Positions 20,825 through 32,774 of a DNA stretch of 64,000 bases are shown here, piece after piece. The stretch covers positions 122,001 through 186,000 of the forward strand of contig JAQFVV010012672.1 of the NCBI GenBank assembly GCA_028023455.1, written 5' to 3'. The DNA is from Epiperipatus broadwayi. Taxonomy: Eukaryota; Onychophora; Udeonychophora; Euonychophora; Peripatidae. The translations under genes and the position numbers were made by a program. Under the pieces are notes generated by a model that did not search any database, was not told the origin of the DNA, and saw only the letters and a program-made list of their open reading frames with translations. Every line of letters starts with the position of its first letter. Positions within the stretch are counted from its first letter, which is position 1.

Positions 20825-23800
20825 TCCTATGTATTTAATAACTAATCACAACTTAACATATTGATAAATAATTATGAGTATTATTTAGAAGGGTAATGGA
20901 GCTTAGCACACTTAATAACTTTACAATTCTATTATTAACTCATCAATTATTTAATAGTGTAGTACTTCAACTGTATGGTGAGCATCCCTCTTGCACTGAT
21001 TTAATATCAGTCTGTTAACTACTACTTGAATTTTTTAATTATAAGCAAGCCTCTGAAGTCCATTTAAAAATTGTATTTCCCAATTCTCTGTTTGAAGACA
21101 CTCTTGTTTTCATTTGTTGTGAGTATTAGTTATTTATGTGATTGGCTGGAAATGTAAATGTGATAGGTTCCCAATGAATCATCATAGTTAATGAGCCAAA
21201 AATTATAATTTATAATGGAAACAATTATTGTTGGCACCTAAGCATATTCATAAAAATGTCACAAGGCTTATAATAATATTTTTGTCAGAATTTGTGATAT
21301 TAAGGTTGCATATAATTATGACTAATTAGAAATTATGTTGGCTACACATTGCTACTAAATATTCATGAATTTAATTATATCTGAAACAAGAATTAAGCTT
21401 TAGAGCACTTAATACAAAAATCATAATTTAGAACTGTAAATGGCATTAAAAATTTAATATATTCCTGGAAATGTTTATTACTTTCATTTACAGTCTATTC
21501 CTAAAACTTATCTCCCTAAATTAGATTTATAAAAAATTAGTAGTAACATTTGGATACGTTACTCTGATGAACACATAGTAAGTTGAACTTTCTATTAGTA
21601 GCATAGAATGTGGCCTTATCCTTTCAAACATTGAGTTAATACTAATTCAATTATTATTAATGATAAATATGTTTATATGCCTGAATAAGGAATCTAGTTT
21701 CAAATGGACAAAATCATTTTATTTTTTTAGTGTTTAGATGATCATATAATTATTATATCCATTAACATTTGAGATTATGTCTAATGTTCTATATAAGAAG
21801 TAGGCGTTTTTACTTAAAAATAATTTATATAAATTTGAAGTGTATTTAGAATTGTATGTGAAAGATTTACAAAATATTAATTTTAACAAAAATTTATTCT
21901 ACAAATAAATTTAATAATCTTAAATTAAACTAAAAATCAAAATTAACCATTCCTCATATTCCTTCAACATACAAATAAAAATATTTGTACAAACGATTTA
22001 GTGCTAGAAGTCTCATGGCTCTTTACCCTTCTATGGAATCATCTATTCAGTGAATCCCAGATATTATAATATTGTAAATTCACCAGACCAGTTTCCGACT
22101 TTGCTTTCATCATTGAGAACTTGAATTCAAAGCTTAAATTAATGCAGTAGTGCATCTAGCAGTTAGTTTTTAATCCTTTACACTATGCAGGCTAATAGCC
22201 TGAAATTTAATAAAACCCTAAAACATATAAAAAATGACTTGGTATTAGATTTATATGATTATAATGAGTTAGCTTGAAATCATAACATTAGAGTTTTATT
22301 AATTTTAGACTTTTAATCAGAATAGTAAAAAAGAGAGTGGAAAATGGCTGCTCAATGTATTAATGCTAGCTTTGCATTTATAATTCTCATTGATAAAAAC
22401 AAAAACGAGAGATATGGGTGTGGGATATTATGGCATTCTACTATCTGGTGCCAAGTTTACAATAGATTGTTCTACATATAAAGAGATTTGTTCTTGAATT
22501 TTAATGGTATTGCTCATTAACTTTAAAAAAAGCTTGATAAATCATTTAAAAGAACAAAATCAATGTTGTGGATAATGGCTTCTCCTTAAATAAAATCACA
22601 AGTCTTTATGCTGTGCCCAAATGCCCAGTTCACTATGCTAAACTTTTTTTTTTTTCTGAAACCATTATATATCATCCTAAACTAATTTGCTTCTTCTGTT
22701 TTTCACACTTTTCCAGTGTTCTGTCATCAAATTATTCTCTCATTTTTTCTATTTCTTATTTAATAGAAACTGTTTTACACCATTAAATGCAGCATCATCA
22801 GTTTGTTATGGTAAAATCGAACTTTATTTACAAATGAGTCATTCAGCATATATTTTAGTATAATAGATCAAAAACTAATTTTATTAATAAATCTGTATTC
22901 TTTATTTATGAAACAGTCAGTATTTGCATTAATTTAACACCCGGAAAACCAAGATCTGATGTAAGCATGGCAAAAGTTCTACTTATATGACTGAACAACA
23001 GTATAATTATCATTCCATTTGATTTAATAATTCATCTTGGTCAAAGACCTAATACTTCCTCTGATGTGAATGGCTTCATGGTATAGAGTTTAAAATGTTC
23101 TTCTGTCATGTTTGGGACATTGAGTCCAAGTCAAGGGATTCCTGGAATTTTTTTTTAGATCACATAAAGGCAAAAAAATTTTTTTAAATAATTGGTCTAT
23201 AGTCAAATGAAATGGTCATTTAGTATTGATCAGAAAATAAGTGTTTAGATTTTAAGTAATTAAAAGATCAATGCATTGACTGTTAAAAAAAGCAAAAACT
23301 ATTATTGTAATATGATGTGACCTTCAATGCTGGTGAAGAATATATTACAAGTGCCATGCCTAAAGTTATCTTTTATTTTGGAATCGATCGTTACTTTCCT
23401 TCCGTTCCAAATTTTTCATTTCAGAAGATAGAATTTATTGTGGAATTGTTTTGTGAATTTTTCAATAATATTTTTATGACAGAAAAGAGGTTGTCTAGCA
23501 GTGAAAATTTTCATATTTATTGACTCTTTTTCTTCTTTTCACTTAGAAAGAGATGAATAATTTTTTTCTGGTTTGTTTTTTTACTGTTGCTTGATAGTCA
23601 TTATTTTAATTTAGGAGTAAGACTTTAAAAATAATGAGCATAATAAATCCTTGCTTAACAGATGGAATTTTTTCTATTTGGAAATTTCAAAATTTCATTT
23701 CCATGACTTGAACTATGGAATATTTTTAAAACATTTTTTATTATATATGGATATATCTTTAGAACTAGAAAAATAATCATATATATATATATATACTGAA

Positions 23801-24225
23801 GCATTTTTAACATTATATATTTTAAAGTGTAATGCATATTATTTAGCTAGATCTAAAATGCTAAATTTCTAACACTCAGAAAAAACAAAATGTATATTGA
23901 TAATGAAGCACCTTCTATTTATCTCATAATTTCATGAGTTATAAGATGTTATGTAATAATTAAATTATAAATAGTGAGTTATGATAAATTTTATTATTAA
24001 GTATTTTTATATATGTCTAAAGAAGGTTTGATTTACATTTATGAAATTCACAATTATTAATTACACAATTAATTGCGTATTGTTTGTAAAAAAAGAAATT
24101 ATAATTTCTTATTATCTAAGATGCTTTCTTCAAACTTGGATTTTTAAAAACTGTAGCAGTTGGTTGTATTTTATTAATATATATATAATAATTAAATATA
24201 AGTATATTATCTATACTGAACTTAA
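20825..24225. other. ASB intron, nothing recognised
   Basis: About 3.4 kb of AT-rich DNA. A few short open frames (for example 22568-22786 and 23317-23523) have no recognisable domain and look like chance. A (TA)n run lies at about 23779-23796. Confidence 0.4.
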
Positions 24226-24234
24226 TGTAATTTA

Positions 24235-24715
24235 GAAGGGATTTGAACTCAGACTTTCAAGCTCTCTACAGCTATCCACTCCATCTTATATAATCTACAC
24301 ACATGAGCCTGTATTGTTCCCTGTGTATTTAAATGGACATATTAAGGTCCTATATGTAAAAGATCAGAGTGATTTAAAGTCAACATGCATATGACAATAA
24401 TATTGGCATCAACAAGAGCTTTAAGCATTCCATGATCAGATTTTCAATGATATGGATGACTGAATAGTTGAAGGGTGGAAAAGGTTGAAGCCTATCCATT
24501 AAAGTATGAAGATTTGTTATCTTAATATAAATTGGGCACTGATTATGTATATGTGTGGGAGATGATCTGGACCATCTGATGAGTGCTTGTTCAGCACTAA
24601 ATACATATGTTGGAGATCATTTATCTTTTTCACATGTATGTGGTCATGTGTATCGGTTGTATAAGATGAAGCAGATAGTTGTAGGAAGCTTGAAAGTTTG
24701 AGTTCAAATCCCTTT
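24235..24715. mobile_element. Hammerhead plus tRNA-like SINE, inverted pair (family A relative)
   Basis: The right half (+) has a hammerhead-like fold at 24562-24620 followed by a tRNA-like segment: GATAGTTGTAGGAAGC resembles a shortened tRNA D-arm (A box) and AGTTCAAATCC (about 24699-24709) is a near-perfect Pol III B box, then a T-rich run. The left half (24237-24310) is the same tRNA-like segment inverted (minus: GGATAGCTGTAGAGAGCTTG and AGTTCAAATCC). The fold-back layout matches the other hammerhead families. A hammerhead joined to a Pol III-type promoter recalls the schistosome Sm-alpha SINE-like elements. Confidence 0.6.
24562..24620 (+). ncRNA. Degenerate hammerhead, family A
   Basis: Outer stem I is AUGAUCU (24562-24568) with AGAUCAU (24614-24620). 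The CUGAUGA core is at 24576-24582. Stem II GUGCU/AGCAC with loop UGUUC is intact (24583-24597). The GAAA box reads UAAA and the cleavage-site base is G instead of C/A/U, so cleavage is not expected. Relative to 1043-1103 the outer stem has shifted but still pairs. Confidence 0.65.
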
Positions 24716-24724
24716 TATATATAT

Positions 24725-25845
24725 ATGCTTGTTTTGTGTGGTTTAACTTTCACAATTTGAGATAAAGCAAATGAAAACTACTTAATATAAGTAAGATTAT
24801 CCACACCTATTTTGATTAGTGATGTTGGGACTTGGCAAAGCTGACGAGAGGGCTTCCCTGAAACCAGGGCTGCGAACCTTGCATTTTCATAGTTTACCTT
24901 TCAGAATTTTGCTGTTATATTACATTTTATATCTTATTTAAATATTAAGTTAATAGAGGCCACTTGAATAATATATTAATTACAAATCAATAACAATAGA
25001 TTATCTCTGGATCCTATCACTTGATCAAATTCTTGCTAAACTAATTATACATTTAATTAGATCAAGCACATATTATATAAATAAATTAATTTATATTATT
25101 GTTATTATAACATTTTATTTATCTTAAACTAAAATTGTTTGGTAATTAATATGTAAAATGGTTACATCTTTTTTTATTCTAATAACTAAAACATATTTAA
25201 TATGTAAAATGGCAACATCTTTTTTTATTCTTAGTTGTTGAACCTATAAAATTCTTCATATTGACTGATGATTAATAATGCAATATTAATAGTGCTTGTC
25301 ACACAATAGTGGGTGAATTCAGGCTTTGCTTGTTGCTCTATTGCAGGTATTTATGTTTTTGATGCAAATGTACTTTAGCTTGGCATTAAGTGTTCATGGT
25401 TTGACTTGTCAATCATTTGAGTTTATGTATTTTAGATTTTGCTGCATTTGTCAATTGGCTTGGTCATAATTTTTTTTTTTAGGAGTCTCAATATCTTTAT
25501 GTAATTGTGTCAGTTGATTTTAGGGATGTTTGAAATGATGCTGGCAGTCACATTTATTTGGAAAGATGATAACCCGATTCCTCATTAATATTTATTTCAA
25601 AATAACAACTGGAAGATTGTTTAGATGCCTTATAGAACAGCCTTTAGGATTTTTTCCTAAGGTCTTGTTTAGCCCAAGTAGTAATAATAATAATCACTGC
25701 TAGAGTGTGTGATTATAGTTTACAACAAACTCTTTTGGATAAGGTTCGCCAATGTCACAGATTATTGATATTATACCAACATAAGTAATTAATCCAACCT
25801 TCTGGTATATCATCTCAAAATCTTAGACTAATAATAGATTTAGCC
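24725..25845. other. ASB intron; hammerhead-like string only
   Basis: AT-rich. A string CTGACGAGAGGGC...CCCTGAAACC near 24840-24875 resembles a hammerhead core, but no stem I could be drawn (see rejected list). Nothing else recognised. Confidence 0.35.
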
Positions 25846-25849
25846 ATTG

Positions 25850-26316
25850 AAATCTATGTATTTGAAAAGGAAGGTTTTTAATAAATGTGTTTTACCAGTT
25901 CTTACTTATAGATCTGAGACTTGGACATCTAATAGAAGAGTAATACAGAGACTTCAGAGATTCAAAGAAGTATGGAAAGATGCATGTTAGGAGTAACAAG
26001 AAGAGATCGAAAACGCAATATGTAGATAAGAGAACAAACAGGTGTTACTGATCTTATTGAAAAAATTAAAAGATTGAAATGGAGTTGGGCTAGACATATT
26101 GCTAGAAGAGACGATAATAGATGGATACTTGAAATATTGAACTAGATTCCAAGAGATTGTAAAAAAACCCAGAAAGAGACCACATGTGAGATGGATGAAT
26201 GAAATAAGAATGTGTGCAGGGGTGATGTGAAGAAGAGAAGCTAAAGATCAAAGAAGATGGATTGAACTTGGAGAGACCTTCATACTGCAATAGATTGATA
26301 ATGGTTGATGATGATG
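25850..26316 (+). pseudogene. LINE 3' fragment (same family as 61.8-64 kb)
   Basis: 5'-truncated and broken by stops. The translation includes KRKVFNKCVLPVLTYRSETW near the start and TGVTDLIEKIKRLKWSWARH near 26040-26100, then RRPHVRWMNEIR-like text with frameshifts. It ends with TGATAATGGTTGATGATGATGA at about 26296-26317. The text is nearly parallel to the C-terminal half of the copy at the window's right edge. Confidence 0.82.
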
Positions 26317-26319
26317 AAT

Positions 26320-26580
26320 CTATCAGAGCTCTAATATTCTAGAATTTATTTAAACTAAATGGCCTGTGATTTATAAATGGTCTCATACAGTTGGAATTAT
26401 TTCAACAGTGCATAGTATCAGTAAAGTACAAATGCAAAATATGTGAACTTTTTAATAGTTGAAGTTTACAACAAATCAGAATTTTCTAGCTTTTATTTTA
26501 AAATAACAGCTGTTTGTGATAAATCATCTTAAAATAAACTTAGAAGAATTATACCATTATTCTTCTCCTTTATTTTCTTC
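26320..26580. other. ASB intron, nothing recognised
   Basis: AT-rich with no recognised feature. Confidence 0.35.
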
Positions 26581-26584
26581 ATAT

Positions 26585-26995
26585 ATTTATATATATTGCT
26601 TATAATAACTTCTCTCATATACACTTAAATGCAAAAAAAATAATTTTTTTTTAATAAAACTTTTATTTTTCTGACAGTTTTGACTATCCAGCAGTCTTCA
26701 TCAGAGATTCACTTAGTAAGTCTTTCTTTGTTTCATTCTGTATAAATCAGTAATAAATCTGAATTTATTTCATTCACCTGTTATTATTCATATTTTTTTT
26801 CAAATAGGTATGAAATAAATAAATTCAGATTTATTACTGATTTATACAGAATGAAACAAAGAAAGACCAAGTGAATCTCTGATGAAGATTGCTGAACAGT
26901 TGAAACTGTCAGGAAAATAAAGAAGTTTTATTAAAAAAAATTTTTTGCATTAAAGTGTATATGAGAGCAGTTATTATAAGCAATATATAAGAATT
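26585..26995. mobile_element. Fold-back pair of Penelope-like terminal repeats
   Basis: Two inverted copies (about 26590-26770 and 26815-26990) of the sequence also seen at 6985-7125. Each has CTGATGAAGA, then a short self-complementary stretch, then GAAACTGTCAGG (plus copy near 26879-26912) and a tail GAAAATAAAGAAGTTTTATT. In Penelope-like elements such strings are hammerhead-like motifs with a minimal stem III (A-C pairing G-U before the cleavage C). The left copy has an altered box (AAAACTGTC on the minus strand). No protein-coding part is present. Confidence 0.55.
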
Positions 26996-27689
26996 ATACA
27001 ATAATGATATCCGTCTTTACTTATAATATTATGAAAGCATTGAGATAATCAGTGAATATTAGAAAAGGATAAGGTCAGTAATGCCACAATTAGTTTCTAA
27101 TTAATTGCATTCATATGGGAAGAAATGCTTCTTACTTATGCTAAGTTATTGGCAGATTGATTTAGCATTTGAGAATATGAATTGAACCTACATATGTGTC
27201 CAGTTGTATAGATTTTTAATTAGTTCAGAAATTATATATCATAGTTATCAGAAAATAATCATGATTCTTAGTTTGGTATTAAGAATTAGGGGAAATGTAA
27301 TTTTTATGAGTAATTTAAATCCAGATGGAATTAGGAGCAAGCTTGGAATTTTTTTTATGGATAGTTAGAACATAGATAAACATCCAATTTTGGTTAGTAA
27401 AGGATATCCTATAGTTTCTCAAGCAAACCAAATATTTTTTTCTGGATAGTTGGAAATAATGAATAGCTAGACATATTTCGTTAGTAAATGGATGTCTAAC
27501 TATTTTTAGTTGGTGAATAAAGTCATTAAGTCAATCTGAATTAATGAGATGTCAGGGCATTGACCAGAAAACAGAAGCTGATAGCAGTTAATAACTTTTT
27601 CATTCTTAATTTTGTATAATATAATAACTACTCTTATTGCATTGCCAAATGTATACCGTGTAATACCAAATCATCAATGCAGTTTACTT

Positions 27690-27835
27690 TTGGTACACAA
27701 TGCTTTATTTACCACCCTATTTTACAGTTTCGATTGCCCCAGAAATCTTCTTTAGAATTTTTATATATCTCCTAACTTCAACTGCAAACTGTAAAAGAGG
27801 GTGGTACATAAAGCATTGTGTAACAGTAGTAAAGT
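27690..27835. repeat. Small palindrome containing a second Penelope-like motif
   Basis: The ends ACACAATGCTTTAT and ATAAAGCATTGTGT are inverted (about 27699-27712 and 27806-27823), as are CCACCCTATTTTACAGTTT and AAACTGTAAAAGAGGGTGG. The minus strand between them reads CTAAAGAAGATTTCTGGGGC then AATCGAAACTGT, of the Penelope-like CTGAAGAAG...GAAAC type but divergent. It sits just before the last ASB exon. Confidence 0.45.
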
Positions 27836-27899
27836 GCATGGATGATTTAGTATTATATGGTAATTTTGTATAGTATTAAAACTATATTATTTGTTTCAG

Positions 27900-28459
27900 G
27901 TGCCTGTGTAAATTCACCCCAAAGTATAACTGGAGCTACCGTTCTACATGAAGCTGTTTCAACCTGTACTGATGAGTCTGCATTTGAAGTGATTTTCAGA
28001 ATACTCATGCAGAATGGTTGTAACATAAATAAAGAGACAAATACTCCAGGTTATACACCTTTATATTTAGCAATATTAACAAACAAGTTTAAAGTCGCTG
28101 AAATTCTCATTCGTCATGGTGCTAATGTTAATTCTGGTGGTGTCTACGCTTGTCCAATTGATAACATGCATTTAGTCCATCATAAAAATAGTTTAAGAAT
28201 GTCTCAGTTTTTAATGCAAGCTGGTTATCAGGCTAAAAAGCTAGTGTGGTTAGACTCACTTCCACCACTTAAGCTTCAGATAATGGATAAGGTTACAGTC
28301 ACATCTTATTTACTTCATATGAGGCAAAATGCTAGGAATTTAACTGATATTTGTAGAATTTTTATTCGACTATATTTACAAGATCTTTTGTATCAAAAGA
28401 TTGAACGTTTACCTCTTCCACAAAGATTAAAGACATTTTTAAAACTGGAAGATTTGTAG
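27900..28459 (+). CDS. ASB-like gene, last exon (ankyrin repeats and SOCS box)
   Basis: Acceptor TTTGTTTCAG ends at 27899; the exon completes a Gly codon (phase 1) and ends with TAG at 28457-28459. The first part holds ankyrin repeats (TVLHEAVSTCTDESAFEVIF; YTPLYLAILTNKFKVAEILI; RHGANVN). The C-terminal 40 residues form a SOCS box, with LTDICRIFIRLYLQ as the Elongin B/C-binding BC-box part and LPLPQRLKTFL as the Cullin-5-box-like part. ASB proteins use the SOCS box to join a Cullin-5 E3 ligase and the ankyrin repeats to hold the substrate. The paralogue number cannot be decided. The three visible exons encode about 340 residues. Poly(A) signal candidates AATAAA are at 28462 and 28600. Confidence 0.95.
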
Positions 28460-28469
28460 AAATAAAAGA

Positions 28470-29200
28470 AAAATATTTTAACTAATTTGTATATTTATAT
28501 ATGCAATTTATAAAGAATACGGTTTTATTATTTTTTGAAATTTGTCACAACTAAATATGGATTGTTATTTATTTTGTTTGTTCTGTTAATTTTTAAAAAA
28601 ATAAAATACCAAAAAGTCATTAAAAAGAAAAGTAGTTTAATCAGGAAAATTTTTTAAAAAAAATTAGGATAAAAATATTAGATATGCAAAACATAAGTTT
28701 TTAGTGAATTAATATCTATAAATCATGTAAAATTATTATGGCTAGTGATTTAAATAAAATTTTGTATATTTACAACTTTGAATGATTTTACTTATTTTTA
28801 TCTGTTTCTATTGCTATTGCTTTTAACATTTCTTGGAAAAATAAGATTAGCTGTCTACTTTAGCATCATGCATATTGAGCTTGAATAACCAACGATTACC
28901 AGATGCTAATACATTTAAATTCCCCGACCAATGCAGTTATGTATCGGGCAAGCACTTTTAATTTTTTGTTTGTTATCAAATTAAAAAGTTGAAATTTAAT
29001 AAATCTGAAGGTTTTAAACCCAATTCAATCTGCTTGTAATGCAATGTGTCTCAGTGAAAAGATGACTAGGAATTGTTTCTTTCTCCAAGGTGTTAAGTAG
29101 TGATATAGTTTAGATATTTGCCACAAAAATTTTAAAATCACTAGTATGATTGGGTCACCATAAGAACATGAAATGTGATAGTGTATTTCTTATCATGGAC
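28470..29200. other. 3' UTR and intergenic DNA
   Basis: Begins with the AATAAA candidates (28462-28467, 28600-28605) of the ASB gene. The rest is AT-rich and unrecognised. Confidence 0.45.
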
Positions 29201-29204
29201 ACTG

Positions 29205-29342
29205 TGCTAACATTAAAATTTGTTTAAAATTGGGCAAACTGCTACTGAAATATTTGAAATGAATGGTATGGCAGTGAAGCCATGAGTCGCAAAAACATTT
29301 TCCAATGGTTTGCAAGATTTTGATGGCAGGGAGAATATTAAA
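29205..29342 (+). pseudogene. Mariner transposase N-terminal remnant
   Basis: In two frames the translation gives LFKIGQTATEIFEM and then EAMSRKNIFQWFARF, matching the N-terminal helix-turn-helix of mariner transposases of the SETMAR-like type (pattern K-F-C-x-K-L-G-K-x-A-T-E-T-F-E-M ... A-M-S-R-x-x-V-F-x-W). A TGA and a frameshift lie between and after. The catalytic DDD part is absent. Confidence 0.6.
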
Positions 29343-29344
29343 AG

Positions 29345-31735
29345 TGATTTATGAAGGTATGAAGCACCCTGTCACTTTTTGTACATTTAGGCTAATACAT
29401 TTTAAAATTTTTGTAGTGAATTGATAAACTATATGATTCAGAAATGGCACTTCAGGCAGCTTGGAGAGAGTACCAAGCATCTTTTCACTGGGAAATATAG
29501 GCATGTCAATCTGATCCTAGGTCAATGACTATATATTTTAATAATTTCAATTTTTTTCCTAACAGTAGGCATCTATTTTTTTCTAATGACAATGTATATA
29601 CCAACGTAATTTGTTTTTTTAGCCAATCCATTATGATATAAAAAGAGTTTTCTATATAACTATACAATCAGATTGGTTTGGGTTTCAAAGATTTGAATAT
29701 TTTTGAATTCAGACTTGATAAGAAAGAAGTTAAAATAGTTGTTTGGTGCATAATTACATTGGATCTATTTTTGTATCCTGGTTCTCATTGATAGAGACAA
29801 AAATCAGAAAATAGTCTGGGAATTTAAAAGCATTGGTATGCAAATGTCAAATACCTCAAGTTTATCGTAGATAGTACTAAAGTTTTGTTTATATTGTATA
29901 GAGTAAACCAAAAAATCAAGTGATATTATATATGTATTTCTTGGAAAAAATCATATATATAAGATTATTTTAATGGCTACCTTTTTTTATTTTATATGAT
30001 CATAGTGTTTTTTTTAATAGATAACTGCATGCTATTTTCAGGAGATTATCTGAGTTATTTCAAAAATTTGATCTATCAGATGGCATTCTCTTGAATGCCA
30101 TAATCTCTTCCAGACATAATCTATTTATTTCTTGGTAGAAATTTTATTAGAATTACAATGTTAACTTGCCAGTTTAAAATTATTTAATACAAATATAAAA
30201 AGATAATAGGACCTTTGGTCTGTTTTATTTCATTGGGTAATATAAAAAGGACAATTGGGTATGCAGGTGCAAATTCAGTACACTTTACTGAAGAATTCAA
30301 GATAGAAAGTACTCTGGCAACTTGAATATAGCATTATTGTCTGGTATCAATTGGTTATGTAGTATTCATTATTTTATTCCAGAATAGAATAAATAAATTG
30401 CTAGTTCCATATCTCTTAAAGTATCCTGATAATTCATGTAATGTTTTCTTAGTTCATAATCTTAATTGTCATAAATGAAAATAATCAGTAGAGTAACATG
30501 AGTTTCTGACAATAGGCCTTCTAATATTTATCAAGAATAGTCAGCAACAATAATTTCATCCTGATCCTGAAAATTACCATTTTGTTATCCGAAAGATACT
30601 GGACATAATTTTCATTTGTTGAAAGATTTGTTTTGAAAGAGAAATTGCCCTGGGTGATTAGCCCAGCATAAGAATGACAAATTATAAAATTAAATATTCT
30701 TTGGATTGATTATCAATTTTTATAAGCAAGACAGGCAAAAAAGGACATTGGTCGGCCATTGAATAGAATCTTCATGCTTAATTGTTGCCCAAATGTCAAC
30801 TTCTCAAACAACTAATTGTAAGACAGATAAATAATGCTTGTTACACTGTGTTCATTCTTTACAAAAATTACTACATTAATATGATACACTAATAGGAGAG
30901 CAGGTACTACCATTGTTACTGTGAATCATAGATGCCAAATTTTAATATTCAATTTCATTAAAGATTGCCTTTGTTGATTGATTTATTTCTCTAACTTTAA
31001 TCTCTTCATAATTAATGAAGGGAGAGATAAAGAACTTGAAAAAGTTCACAGAGAATGTGGTTAGCTAAAACAAGTAAATCAAACTTGAAATGAATTGTGA
31101 AATGATCGCTCGATCTCATGTCTAACAACATGATTTTCTTTTTTTTTAGTTTTCTGAAGTGAACCACTTCATTATAGAACGGGATATCCCTGAACCCAAT
31201 TATATGATAAAGTGACATAAGCAAATCAAAGATAAAGTATGTCATGATATGATCCTTTAATCATTTTTCTACTAACCTAATATACACAACCAATTCATAC
31301 TGAATTTTTAAAGTCTTCTGTAATAAATCACCATATAGCAGAGTATTCCAGTGTATATTACAGAAAGTAAAAAGTATATATAAATACATTGTCTATCTAA
31401 ACTTAAACATCTATATCAAATGACCAAGGTATACAGAGTAAAGACAATTATACTAGACTTGACATTAATCTATTTTAATATTATAGACTCAGCTATGACT
31501 TATTAATTCTGAGTAGAAATAAATGTATAATTTATTTACAAAAAATAAAAATAAGTTAACTGAAACAGACATTATAATTGGCCAATATTTAAATAAATTT
31601 GGATGTTAAATCTTTCAATTTCAAAACCCACTTGTATTGTAATAACTAATCTATGGGCATTACTATCCTGATCAGAAAAGAATGTTTTTGAAACATCAAA
31701 AAAACAATCTACTGATGTAATATTTAAATATAAGT
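29345..31735. other. Intergenic DNA, nothing recognised
   Basis: AT-rich, no open frame with a recognisable domain and no element termini seen. Confidence 0.4.
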
Positions 31736-31739
31736 ATAT

Positions 31740-31875
31740 TGTCTATAGCATGAAATATATATATTGGAGACCATTTTATCTTTTTCGCGTGTATGTGGTC
31801 ATCTGTATCAATTGTATATGGTGGAATGGATAGCTGTAGGGAGCTTAAAAGCGAGTTCAAATACCTTCTAAACTA
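31740..31875 (+). mobile_element. tRNA-like SINE fragment (as at 24.6 kb)
   Basis: Begins within the hammerhead 3' half (GCATGAAATAT then TTGGAGACCATTTTATC) and continues through GGATAGCTGTAGGGAGC and AGTTCAAATACC (B-box-like). It is a 5'-truncated copy of the element at 24.5-24.7 kb. Confidence 0.6.
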
Positions 31876-32126
31876 CTGATGTAATATATATTTCAAGAAA
31901 CAAAAATCTTTAGTCTATTAACTAAAAATAAGTCAACTTATATACCAGTGAAAACTGACTGGTAACTGATTCTCCAAGCTATCTCCATTGCCATATCTGA
32001 ATCAATACATGTTACATTATGCCAGTTTAGCTATTCACAAAAATTTTAAGGAATTAACAGATCTGGATCATGAATTACAATATGAAATATGACTATATTT
32101 TGTACCTTAACCCAAAATTGAACATG

Positions 32127-32220
32127 CTAACATTAATTTTTGTTTTAAATTAGGAAAATTTGCTACTGAAATGTTTGAGAAATAGTTTGCAAGATTTTGA
32201 GATGCCATGAAGTAATCTCT
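32127..32220 (+). pseudogene. Second mariner N-terminal remnant
   Basis: The frame reads NINFCFKLGKFATEMFEK then a stop, followed by FARF and another stop: the same helix-turn-helix region as 29205-29342 with the middle deleted. Confidence 0.55.
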
Positions 32221-32229
32221 CATATTTAT

Positions 32230-32770
32230 ATTAACTCAAAAGACTTCCACAAATCCTAAGCCAAATCATTTTAATAAAAACAGACTTGCTTACTGATGTT
32301 TTACCAGTAATTCACTCCCTTATACCCACAAATGACCAAACTTGTTAAACATGTGGATGGACTCCATGCTTTATGCATAGACAAAACCAAAAGAAATTGA
32401 TACAAATAAGATATCATGCCACTGAGTGAAACTAATCTACACTCAATATTATAGACTGATAAAAAATGTAGCTAACATATTACTTACATAAATCCAGTAT
32501 AAAGCTATATTACTTGAAAACTGGCCATTTTGAAAAAATATTTTTGGAAAACTATGTCCTTTGGCAAAAGGTTGCTTACTGCCTAAATGCATTAATGCTG
32601 ATATACACTTGTTTCTTCAATATCCCCGTTTTTAGTTATTCAGTGATATAATGTACAAATAAGTAAAAAATAGTAAGTACATTTGGTTGAAATTCACATC
32701 TCTTTGACACAAAATTTCATACAGAATTGCATTTCTTACTCCCTATAATAATGATAAATTATATATATAT
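32230..32770. other. Intergenic DNA, nothing recognised
   Basis: AT-rich; a (TA)n run at about 32759-32774 borders the LTR-like repeat that follows. Confidence 0.35.
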
Positions 32771-32774
32771 ATAT

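Noticed and set aside
22568-22786. Plus-strand open frame of 72 codons, Phe/Ser-rich
   Set aside because: No domain; the composition is what AT-rich noncoding DNA gives in this frame.
23317-23523. Plus-strand open frame of 68 codons
   Set aside because: No recognisable motif, no splice or start context, lies deep in an intron; probably chance.
24838-24880. Hammerhead-like string CTGACGAGAGGGC...CCCTGAAACC
   Set aside because: The core is suggestive and AGGG could pair with CCCU, but the GAAA neighbour is out of register by one base and no stem I can be drawn with the flanks. A related string near 3035-3060 (CTGATGGAG...GCCGAAATC) is even weaker.
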